Origin: Pseudomonadota bacterium
GTDB lineage: Bacteria; Pseudomonadota; Alphaproteobacteria; Reyranellales; Reyranellaceae
Assembly (NCBI GenBank): GCA_023436825.1
Contig: JAEZHS010000224.1
Coordinates: 1 to 15,150, forward strand
Direction: 5' to 3'
DNA: 15,150 bases
Below are positions 9,098-15,150 of this stretch, piece after piece. The notes beneath the pieces were generated by a model. It saw only the letters and a program-made list of their open reading frames with translations, made no database searches and had not been told where the DNA came from. Every line of letters begins with the position of its first letter. Position 1 is the first letter of the stretch. A program made the translations under genes and the position numbers.

Positions 9098-10120
9098 CTA
9101 AGACGTTGGCAATCCCGACGTCGTCGAATACTCGAAGTGCAGCGGCGTCTCGGGATGCACGAGCGCATAGGCCGAACGGGCGGCGATGGCCGCTTCGGCG
9201 AAGCCCGTGAGGATCAGCTTCAGCTTGCCGGGATAGGTGACGACATCGCCGATGGCGAAGATGCCGGGCTTGCTGGTCGCTGCCGTCGCGGCGTCTATGG
9301 CGATCTGGTTGTGCTGCAACGCCAACTCCCACTCGGCGATCGGCCCCAGCGACATCGACAGGCCGAAGAACGGCAGCAGGGCATCGGCCTCGATCCGTTT
9401 GGTGTCGCCGTCGAGCGTGGCGACGGTCACCGCCGTGAGCTGGCCCGCGGCGCCCTCCAGTCCATGAAGCTGATAGGGCACGACGAGATCAACCTTGCCC
9501 GACTTGGTGAGCGCCTTGAGCTGGGCCTCGCTCTCGGGCGCCGCACGGAACTTGTCGCGGCGATGAATCACCGAAACGTGGTCCGCGATCTCGGCCAGCG
9601 ATAGCGCCCAGTCGACGGCGGTGTCGCCGCCGCCCGCGATGACCACGCGCTTGCCGCGGAAGGCTTCCCGCTGGGTGACGTAGTAGAAGACGCTCTTGCC
9701 CTCGTAGGCCTCGATGCCGGGCAAGGGTGGCCGGTTGGGCCCGAAGGCGCCGACGCCGGCCGCGATGATTACGGCGTGCGCCTGCACCACCGTCCCCTTG
9801 GAGGTCGTGACCTTCCAGAACCCGCCGCTCTGCTTCTCCAGGCCCTGGACCTGCTCGCCGAGGTGATAGACCGGCCGGAACGGCGCCGCCTGCGCCTTCA
9901 GGCGCACCACCAGCTCGGCCGCCTCGATCCGGGGGAAGCCTGGGATGTCGTAGATCGGCTTCTCGGGATAGAGCGCCGTGCACTGGCCGCCGGCATCGTC
10001 CAGCACGTCGATGACATGGCAGCGCAGCCGCACCATGCCACATTCGAACACGGCGAACAGGCCGACGGGCCCGGCTCCTATGATGACGACGTCAGTCTGA
10101 TGCACATGTCCGCTGGCCAT
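9098..10120 (-). CDS. Ferredoxin/flavodoxin--NADP(+) reductase, thioredoxin-reductase-like type
   Basis: Soluble FAD enzyme transferring electrons between NADPH and ferredoxin or flavodoxin. FAD-binding VVIIGAGPVG is at residues 11-20, followed by GGQCTALYPEKPIYDIPGFP. The NADP domain has VVIAGGGDTAVDWAL and SVIHRRDKFRA, whose arginines bind the 2'-phosphate of NADPH. The last FAD motif is IFAIGDVVTYPGKLK, and the C-terminal FEYSTTSGLP tail is characteristic of this FNR type. There is no CxxC redox pair, which separates it from true thioredoxin reductases. Start at the ATG (340 residues) is chosen over a GTG 27 bases upstream, since family N-termini begin close to the FAD motif; neither has a strong ribosome binding site. 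It is convergent with the broken VOC gene and divergent from the TfoX-like remnant, with a short A/T-rich patch in the 52-base gap that may hold its promoter. Confidence 0.93.
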   Translation of the reverse strand: MASGHVHQTDVVIIGAGPVGLFAVFECGMVRLRCHVIDVLDDAGGQCTALYPEKPIYDIPGFPRIEAAELVVRLKAQAAPFRPVYHLGEQVQGLEKQSGGFWKVTTSKGTVVQAHAVIIAAGVGAFGPNRPPLPGIEAYEGKSVFYYVTQREAFRGKRVVIAGGGDTAVDWALSLAEIADHVSVIHRRDKFRAAPESEAQLKALTKSGKVDLVVPYQLHGLEGAAGQLTAVTVATLDGDTKRIEADALLPFFGLSMSLGPIAEWELALQHNQIAIDAATAATSKPGIFAIGDVVTYPGKLKLILTGFAEAAIAARSAYALVHPETPLHFEYSTTSGLPTS

Positions 10121-10172
10121 AGGCCTAACGTGGCGAAGGAAGACCACAAAATAAAGAGCTATCCTCGGGGGG

Positions 10173-10549
10173 ATGGTCGCCAGCGACAGCTTCGCCGAAT
10201 TCGTGCGCGAGCAGCTCGAGCCGCTTGTCCCTGCGGCGCATGTTCGGCAAGACCGGCGTGTTCTGCGACGGCGTGATGTTCGGGATGGTGGCCGACAACG
10301 TGCTCTACCTGCGGGTGGACGATGGCAACCGCGAGGCGTTCGAGGAGGCCGCGTCGTCTCCTCCCCTCAATTATGCGAAGGACGGCAACACCATCGACCT
10401 CTCCTTCTGGCGCGCGCCCGTGAGGCTATTCGATGAGCCGGACGAGCTTGTCGACTGGGCGCCGCATCGCGCTGGCGGCGGCGCGCCGGGTCGCAGCTAA
10501 GCGCGGCCGGCCGGCGCCGAAGCCGCCGCCTAGACGGACCGGTAGATGA
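10173..10549 (+). pseudogene. TfoX N-terminal-domain-like gene with two frameshifts
   Basis: The first frame encodes SDSFAEFVREQLEPL, the usual start of small TfoX-N domain proteins. Homology then continues in the +1 frame from about 10225 as SLRRMFGKTGVFCDGVMFGM through NTIDLSFWRAPVRLFDEPDE to DELVDWA. After the codons at 10453-10461 one extra C shifts the frame again, and the lysine- and proline-rich tail RIALAAARRVAAKRGRPAPK is read to a TGA at 10547. Restored, it would be about 125 residues, normal for these short TfoX_N proteins of unknown function; they are not the full competence regulator. The first lesion probably removed a few bases near CCGCTTGTCC, since two to three residues of the RRMFG approach are also missing. 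Either a decaying gene or sequence errors. Confidence 0.75.
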
Positions 10550-10688
10550 ACCCGAGGATCAGCGCCGCCACGACCAGTGCGAGCTAGAACACCGGCCGCG
10601 CGTAGGCCGGCCTGTTGGCCGGCGGCGACAGGAGCCAGAGCGCGAGCACCAGCAGCAGGAAGACGATCAGGCCGGCGACGAGGATCAT
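10530..10688 (-). pseudogene. Tiny two-helix membrane protein with in-frame amber codon
   Basis: From ATG 10688 the frame reads MILVAGLIVFLLLVLALWLL, a clear transmembrane helix, then SPPANRPAYARPVF and a TAG at 10584-10586. The same frame continues after the TAG with LALVVAALILGFIYRSV, a second hydrophobic helix, and ends at another TAG. The continuation in frame, with strong membrane character on both sides, suggests a 52-codon protein in which one codon (plausibly TGG, Trp) became TAG. A longer in-frame start at 10790 is possible but its extra residues look non-coding. I do not recognise the family. Its 3' end overlaps the last 20 bases of the TfoX-like remnant on the other strand. It lies downstream of the cyclase on the same strand with a 134-base gap. 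Confidence 0.5.
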
Positions 10689-10822
10689 GGGACCGAGGAT
10701 GGAACGGGCGGCCACAGCGGTTCGCCGGGACGGCATTTTTCCAGAAATCGATGGTTCGGAGCAACATCCTGCATTTGGTTCATCGACCACCGCCGGTCGG
10801 CAGCCGAATCTGCCGTCGCGTT

Positions 10823-12406
10823 CTAGACTATTTTAGCTGGCCCCTTACGCCGATCGAGCGCGGCGATCGCGTCCTGCAACAAGCCACGGATGCGGCCCTC
10901 GGCAACGTCGTCTACTGCACCCAAATCGAGGTAGAAGTCGAGGCCAGTCGTGTGCTCGCTGAATTTTTCGATCTTTGTGCCGGTCGCGTCCAGCAAGCCG
11001 TCGACCAGGTAGGGCACGATCTGGCGGTTGATGCCTTTCACCGAGATGGAAGGCAAAGCGTGCGCGCTCACCATCTCGCGCACCAGCGTGTAGGTCTCAT
11101 AGCTCAATACAATGTGGCCCGGTTCGGCAACCGATTGAAGGCGCTGCGCAAGATTCGCCTCGGCGCCTATGATCGTATAGTCCATGCGATCCTCGCTCCC
11201 GAAATTGCCGACATTGCAGTAGCCCGTGTTGATGCCCATGCGAACGCGGAAAGGACGCTCGATGCCACGCCGCCGCCATTGCGCATTGAGCTCGGCCATC
11301 CGGCGCTGCATGTGGACCGCCATGGCCAGGCACGCCTTTGCATCTTCCGCCGCGCCCTTGGTCTCGGGATCGCCGAAAAAGATCACGATCGCATCGCCGA
11401 TGAATTTGTTGAGCGTTCCGCCATATTTGGTCGCAATGTTCGACATCTCCGTCAGGTACTCGTTCAAGAGCGTCGTAACCTCCTCCGGCTGCAGACGCTC
11501 GGTGGTGCCGGTGAAGTCCTCGATGTCCGAGAAGAAGACCGTGAGCTTCTTGCGTTCAGTCTGGATGGCTACCTCCGTCTTGCCGCTGAAAATGCTCGAA
11601 TAGACCTGAGGAGCGAGATAGCGCGAGATCTTCCTTGCTACGTTGGCCAACACATCGTTGGTACTTTCGAGCCTGCGGTTCATGCCCTCGATTGTCCGAA
11701 TGAGGCGGCGCTGAACGACTATGAAGCCAAATCCCAGCACTGCCATGAAGGCGAAGTAGCCCAGCAGATACTTGAACGAGAAGATGTTGGACGCCATCGA
11801 CGTCGCGATGATGACCTCCTGAATGCCACGCACGTCACCGAGCTGCCAGTCGCGCTTGGGACTATCGGGATGGGTGTTGTGGCAGCCGACGCAGGTGGCT
11901 GCGTCCATAATGACCGGCGAGACGAGCCGAACACGACCGGTCAAGCCGGACCACGTGACCTCACTGATGGTCTGCTTGGGATTCTGACGCAGGCTCTTGA
12001 TAGCGGCCTTCTCGAAGGCATCGAACTCGCGCGACGTACGCTCGGGAAACGGGTAGTCCGAGACGAAGCGAACGGACATTTCGGACTGCTGTTCGCCGAT
12101 GATGCGCGCCAGCTCGATTGAAAGCGTCGGCGGCGTGGGAATTGCCCCGGGAATGGACTGATAGTTGTGCACCACCGGGCTGTGTCCGGACGTCGCCAGG
12201 ACCCGCGCGACGACGTTGGTCGCATAGTAGGCACGCACGCTGGTGACTATCGAGTTGATGTCGCCGGCCTGCAGACGAAGTGCGCGTTCCGACAAGTTCT
12301 TGAGATCAAGCCAGACGGCAAGCGGGAGGCCGGCGAGCAGGAGGAGCACCAGTGGCAGCAAGGCCCAACGGTGGACAAAGGCGGTCCGGGGATCGGTGTG
12401 TGCCAT
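10823..12406 (-). CDS. Membrane-bound class III adenylate cyclase with periplasmic heme-type sensor (Tll0287-like/DUF3365)
   Basis: A 527-residue receptor cyclase that should make cAMP in response to a periplasmic signal. Order: short cytosolic N-terminus, TM1 (about 13-33), periplasmic domain (about 35-211) of the Tll0287-like/DUF3365 type with the c-type heme motif CVGCH (Cys172, Cys175, His176) in TCVGCHNTHPDSPKRDW, TM2 (about 212-231), a helical linker (232-265) and the cyclase domain (285-450). Cyclase residues are complete: metal-binding Asp294 (FFSDIEDFT) and Asp338 (FIGDAIVIFFG), adenine-selecting Lys334 and Asp409 (DRMDYTIIG), and transition-state Asn418 and Arg422 (ANLAQRL). The Lys/Asp pair indicates ATP rather than GTP. 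AAAGGCG lies 5 bases before the ATG. The gene appears monocistronic, with a 199-base upstream gap. That heme is actually attached is inference from the motif. Confidence 0.93.
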   Translation of the reverse strand: MAHTDPRTAFVHRWALLPLVLLLLAGLPLAVWLDLKNLSERALRLQAGDINSIVTSVRAYYATNVVARVLATSGHSPVVHNYQSIPGAIPTPPTLSIELARIIGEQQSEMSVRFVSDYPFPERTSREFDAFEKAAIKSLRQNPKQTISEVTWSGLTGRVRLVSPVIMDAATCVGCHNTHPDSPKRDWQLGDVRGIQEVIIATSMASNIFSFKYLLGYFAFMAVLGFGFIVVQRRLIRTIEGMNRRLESTNDVLANVARKISRYLAPQVYSSIFSGKTEVAIQTERKKLTVFFSDIEDFTGTTERLQPEEVTTLLNEYLTEMSNIATKYGGTLNKFIGDAIVIFFGDPETKGAAEDAKACLAMAVHMQRRMAELNAQWRRRGIERPFRVRMGINTGYCNVGNFGSEDRMDYTIIGAEANLAQRLQSVAEPGHIVLSYETYTLVREMVSAHALPSISVKGINRQIVPYLVDGLLDATGTKIEKFSEHTTGLDFYLDLGAVDDVAEGRIRGLLQDAIAALDRRKGPAKIV

Positions 12407-12605
12407 GATCGCCTTTCAGGCGCGCCGCGCCGCCAAGGTTAAGTGGCTCCCCATTGTACACCTGTTTGGGATCTACCGGGACGCTCCGTGGCGTGCGCCC
12501 GTCAACGCGCTGGCGCTCGAAAACACCCGGCAAATTTGAATTACCACCTGATATCCATCGGCACGTGTGGCGTCAGATAGAGGCGGTGGAGGGCGGCGGC
12601 AGTCC
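12407..12605. other. Intergenic region upstream of the cyclase gene
   Basis: A 199-base gap between the cyclase start and the GMC oxidoreductase stop, both on the minus strand. It includes a TACAAT on the minus strand about 45 bases before the cyclase ATG that could be a -10 box, but no matching -35 is seen. No coding frame, RNA gene or strong hairpin is convincing. Confidence 0.4.
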
Positions 12606-14234
12606 CTAGCCGCTTAACAGGATATCGCTCGCCCGCTCCGCCACGGCCGTAACGGCGGCGTTGATCATGGCTGCCGGAAGGCCAGGCAGCACCGAGGCGT
12701 CGATCACACGCAGCCCGGTCACACCCTGGACGCGCAACGCGGTGTCGACGACGGCGCCGATGCGGCAAGTGCCGACGGGATGGTGGAATGACCGCGCCGC
12801 GCGACGCACGAAATCGTGCTGAGCAGCAGCGTCCTCCCAGTCAGGGCCCGGATAAACCTCTTCGGCCCGCCAGTCGGCAAGTGCCGAGGCTGCGCCGATC
12901 TCGCGCGCCAGCGTCACCGCGCGTACCAGACTCTCTAGGTCGCCGGGGTCTGACACGTAGTTCGGATCGATGAGCGCCGGGGCCATCGGGTCCGCGGATG
13001 CAAGGCGCACGCTGCCGCGACTGAGTGGCCGCATCAGGCACGGCACCAGGGTGAACGCGGGTGGCGGCAATGCGCCGACGGCCGGCTGCACGAAGGGCAG
13101 CGAAAGGCACATGATGAGATGTTCGGGACTTTCGCCCGCCTTCGCATGCGGCACGTAGAGCAACGCGTCGGCATGATTGTAGTGCGAGCGCAGGACCTCG
13201 CGGCGCGCCCGGTAAGCCACGCCTGCGAGCAGCAAGTGATCCTCGAGGTTGGCCCCGACATCGGGTAGCTCGGCGGCAACGGCAATGCCATGGGCACGCA
13301 GGGCGTCGGCGGGCCCGATGCCCGAAACCATCAGCAGGCGCGGCGAATCGATCGCCCCGGCACAGAGCAGGACTTCGCCCTCGGGCCGTACCACTTGCCC
13401 CGCAAGGCGCACGCCGAGGCAACGACCGCGCTCGATCACCAGGCCAAGCACTCGAGCATCGACGAGGAGGTCGACGGCAGCACCGTCAAGGCTATCGAGG
13501 AAGGCGGTCGCAGCATCGTCGCGCGCATGGCCTCTGATGCTGAGCTGGTTCCAGGCGACGCCCGTGGCGACTGCGCCACCCAGGTCGGAAGTCATCGCAA
13601 AGCCGCGCTCCTGCGCCGCGGCGATGAAGGCCGACGCCACAGGCGTCCGGTCGCGGACATCCGCCAGCGAAAGGACATGCAGCGGACCGTCGCCACCACG
13701 CCAGGCATTGCCCCCGCCGGAAAAAGTCTCGGCGCGCTTGAAGTACGGCCGGAGGTCGGCGTGCCGCCATCCCGCAGGCCAACGATCGTAGGCTGCCGGA
13801 TGACCTGCCTGATAGGCGAGCGCATTGATGACGCTCGAACCGCCCACGACCTTGCCCCTGGGATAGGGAACGATGCGGCCGTCCAGGCCCGGCTGCGGGA
13901 CCGTCGCATAGCGCCAATCGAGGGCGCTGCCGGACAGCGTCGGCCATAGCGGCGGGTCGGCGACCGCGGGCAGGTTCGCGCGACCGCCAGCCTCGATCAC
14001 CAGGACGCGCCGCCCTGCCCTGCCCAGCCGATGAGCCAGCACGCAGCCCGCCGACCCCGCACCGACGATGACGGTGTCGTAGGACGGTCGCAATTGCTCG
14101 AACGAGGTGAGGACGCGAACGCCCGACGCGGCCCTGGCCGTAGCCGCTACGCTGGACACGGCCAAGCTGAGCGCGAGTGCCTGGCGGCGCTTGAGGCCTT
14201 CGCCCTGGCCACTGCTACACTCGAATCGAGCCAT
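12606..14234 (-). CDS. GMC-family FAD-dependent oxidoreductase with Tat-like leader
   Basis: FAD enzyme of the glucose-methanol-choline family, which oxidises alcohols or related substrates. After a leader with twin arginines (LKRRQALALSLAVSSVAATA, residues 14-33, possible cleavage after ARA near 35) comes the FAD motif VIVGAGSAG (GxGxxG at 58-63). GMC signature regions are GKVVGGSSVINALAYQAG and GAIDSPRLLMVSGIGP. The active site shows FHHPVGTCRIG (His484/485) and Asn525 in AAMINAAVTAVAERASD, matching the His/Asn pair of choline dehydrogenase-like enzymes. The start at 14234 is chosen because the in-frame ATG seven codons earlier overlaps the 3' CCA of the tRNA gene. Length 542 is normal. It lies 20 bases after the tRNA on the same strand, so they may share a transcript. 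A Tat-exported, periplasmic location is inferred; the substrate is unknown. Confidence 0.92.
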   Translation of the reverse strand: MARFECSSGQGEGLKRRQALALSLAVSSVAATARAASGVRVLTSFEQLRPSYDTVIVGAGSAGCVLAHRLGRAGRRVLVIEAGGRANLPAVADPPLWPTLSGSALDWRYATVPQPGLDGRIVPYPRGKVVGGSSVINALAYQAGHPAAYDRWPAGWRHADLRPYFKRAETFSGGGNAWRGGDGPLHVLSLADVRDRTPVASAFIAAAQERGFAMTSDLGGAVATGVAWNQLSIRGHARDDAATAFLDSLDGAAVDLLVDARVLGLVIERGRCLGVRLAGQVVRPEGEVLLCAGAIDSPRLLMVSGIGPADALRAHGIAVAAELPDVGANLEDHLLLAGVAYRARREVLRSHYNHADALLYVPHAKAGESPEHLIMCLSLPFVQPAVGALPPPAFTLVPCLMRPLSRGSVRLASADPMAPALIDPNYVSDPGDLESLVRAVTLAREIGAASALADWRAEEVYPGPDWEDAAAQHDFVRRAARSFHHPVGTCRIGAVVDTALRVQGVTGLRVIDASVLPGLPAAMINAAVTAVAERASDILLSG

Positions 14235-14254
14235 GAGCCCCGAGAAAGACCCCA

Positions 14255-14331
14255 TGGTAGCTGGGGGCGGACTTGAACCGCCGACCCCGGCATTATGAGT
14301 GCCGTGCTCTAACCAGCTGAGCTACCCAGCC
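14255..14331 (-). tRNA. tRNA-Met (CAT anticodon)
   Basis: Cloverleaf on the minus strand, 77 bases including encoded CCA. The acceptor GGCTGGG pairs with CCCAGCT except for a G1-U72 wobble. The D-arm is GCTC/GAGC and the anticodon stem CGGCA/TGCCG encloses loop CTCATAA with the CAT at 14295-14297. The T-arm is GGCGG TTCAAGT CCGCC. The segment GTTAGAGCACxxCACTCATAATGxxGGGGTC closely follows elongator tRNA-Met. The initiator is excluded because the three G-C pairs of its anticodon stem are absent. tRNA-Ile2 (lysidine-modified CAT) is less likely but cannot be fully excluded by eye. Confidence 0.93.
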
Positions 14332-14344
14332 ATGGGTGCGCGCT

Positions 14345-14372
14345 TTTATGCGGAGGGGCGGCGGAGTGTCAA
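14345..14372 (-). promoter_or_regulatory. Sigma70-type promoter of the tRNA-Met gene
   Basis: On the minus strand a perfect -35 TTGACA (14372-14367) is followed after 16 bases by CATAAA (14350-14345; 4 of 6 to TATAAT). The predicted transcription start lies about 6 bases before the first tRNA base, giving a very short 5' leader. It sits between the Bug-receptor stop and the tRNA, so the tRNA and possibly the GMC gene behind it are transcribed from here. Confidence 0.7.
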
Positions 14373-14379
14373 GAAAGGC

Positions 14380-15150
14380 TCATTCCGGCTGGATGCCGGC
14401 CTGCGACACTATGCGGTCACTCTTGGCGACCTCATCGTGCACGAACTGGCGGAACTGCTCGGCGGTCGTTCCGGCCGGCACGGCTCCCTGATCGCGCAAC
14501 CCGGCCTGCACCTCACTGGCGCCCAGCGCGGCGACCATGCCGTCACGCAGCCGATCGACGACCTCTTTCGGGGTGCCCTTGGGCGCGGCGACACCGACCC
14601 AGGTGTTGAACTCGTAGCCGGAGAAGCCCAGCTCCGTCATCGTCGGCACGTCGGGCAGTGCCTCCGACCTTGCCGATGACGTCACCGCAAGCGCGCGCAG
14701 CTTGCCCGACCGGACCAGCGGCACCGCCGGCGGCACGCTGCTCACGGCCATGTCGACATGCCCGCCCACCGCGTCCTGGACCAGCGGACCCGAGCCCTTG
14801 TACGGAATGTGCAGAAACCTTGCCTGGGCCATGCTCGACAGGAGCTCGGCGGCCAGATGCTGCGGGCTGCCGCTGCCGATCGAGCTGACCGAATCGGGCT
14901 TGGCGCGCGCAGCCTCGATCAGTTCCTTCAGCGACTGGCTCGTGGTCGCCGGCGCAACGAACACCAGCGGAAAGCGAAATCGCTGCGCGGGCGACGTTCG
15001 CCGCCCCGATTATTCCCGTTGCTCCCGGCTTGTTCTCGATGACCACCGACTGGCCCAGGAACTCCGACAATTTCTGCGCCATGGCGCGTCCGGTGATGTC
15101 CGCTCCTCCGCCCGGCGGATAGGGAATGACCAGCTTGACCGGCTTGGCGG
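14380..15150 (-). pseudogene. Bug/TctC-type tripartite tricarboxylate transporter receptor, internally deleted, 5'-partial
   Basis: Periplasmic substrate-binding protein family for the tripartite tricarboxylate transporters. From the right edge one frame reads KPVKLVIPYPPGGGADITGR, then FLGQSVVIENKPGATGIIGA and ANVARA, the normal first third; the signal peptide lies beyond the window. At about 14985-14995 homology jumps to another frame, PLVFVAPATTSQSLKELIEA, and continues through HIPYKGSGPLVQDAVGGHVD and LRALAVTSSARSEALPDVPT to the end. The stretch normally between ANVARA (APDGYTLL... to the strand before PLV), roughly 40 residues, is missing, and the frame changes, so this is an internal deletion and not only a base error. 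The product would truncate soon after the junction. Residues usually contacting the ligand carboxylate in the missing strand would be lost. Confidence 0.85.

Noticed and set aside
9014..9120. A short plus-strand open stretch reading RSTVGRVLAKHDWIVNAG
   Set aside because: It looks slightly protein-like but has no start codon, runs antisense into the reductase gene and matches no family I can name; possibly a remnant, not supportable.
10577..12121. A 514-codon open frame on the plus strand
   Set aside because: It is antisense to the adenylate cyclase, whose catalytic and heme motifs are complete; the plus-strand product resembles no family.

Overview
The window is GC-rich DNA with strong G/C preference at third codon positions and long spurious antisense frames. 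The gene content (Bug/TctC-type periplasmic receptor, Dpp/Opp-type ABC ATPases, EHN-type epoxide hydrolase, stand-alone citryl-CoA lyase-like protein, TrxR-like ferredoxin reductase, IS5-family element with an A6G6 frameshift) suggests a metabolically versatile alphaproteobacterium of the Reyranella/Rhodospirillales or Bradyrhizobium kind. That assignment is inference from gene families, not from a marker gene.

Left part (1-4325): a 5'-truncated metal-dependent amidohydrolase is followed on the same strand by a tightly overlapping pair of peptide/nickel-type ABC transporter ATPases (OppD-like and OppF-like). The membrane and binding subunits are not in the window. Near-identical long hairpin repeats lie before oppD and after oppF. 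The second separates oppF from a convergent glutathione S-transferase-like gene.

Middle part (4426-7620): four plus-strand genes packed as an operon encode a small cupin, a DinB/maleylpyruvate-isomerase-like protein, a citryl-CoA lyase-like protein and an epoxide hydrolase. Overlapping or nearly touching stops and starts suggest one transcript, probably for catabolism of an unidentified small molecule. A VOC (glyoxalase-fold) gene follows and is split by an 845 bp IS5-family insertion sequence. Removing the element and one copy of the CTAG target duplication restores a 145-residue frame.

Right part (9098-15150): most genes are on the minus strand. They are a ferredoxin/flavodoxin-NADP reductase of the thioredoxin-reductase-like type, a membrane-anchored class III adenylate cyclase with a periplasmic CxxCH (c-type heme) sensor domain, a GMC oxidoreductase with a Tat-like leader, a tRNA-Met (CAT) with its own promoter directly upstream of the GMC gene, and a Bug receptor remnant at the edge. 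Between the reductase and the cyclase lie a twice-frameshifted TfoX-N-like gene and a tiny membrane protein with an in-frame amber codon.

The clearest unusual theme is gene decay. Four loci between about 7.7 kb and the window end are broken by four different mechanisms: IS insertion, frameshifts, a nonsense codon and an internal deletion. I see no CRISPR array, prophage, defence island or other obvious novel system. The best leads are the paired hairpin repeats, the heme-linked cyclase, and the lyase that lacks the usual catalytic Asp. No stretch longer than 300 bases is without a feature.
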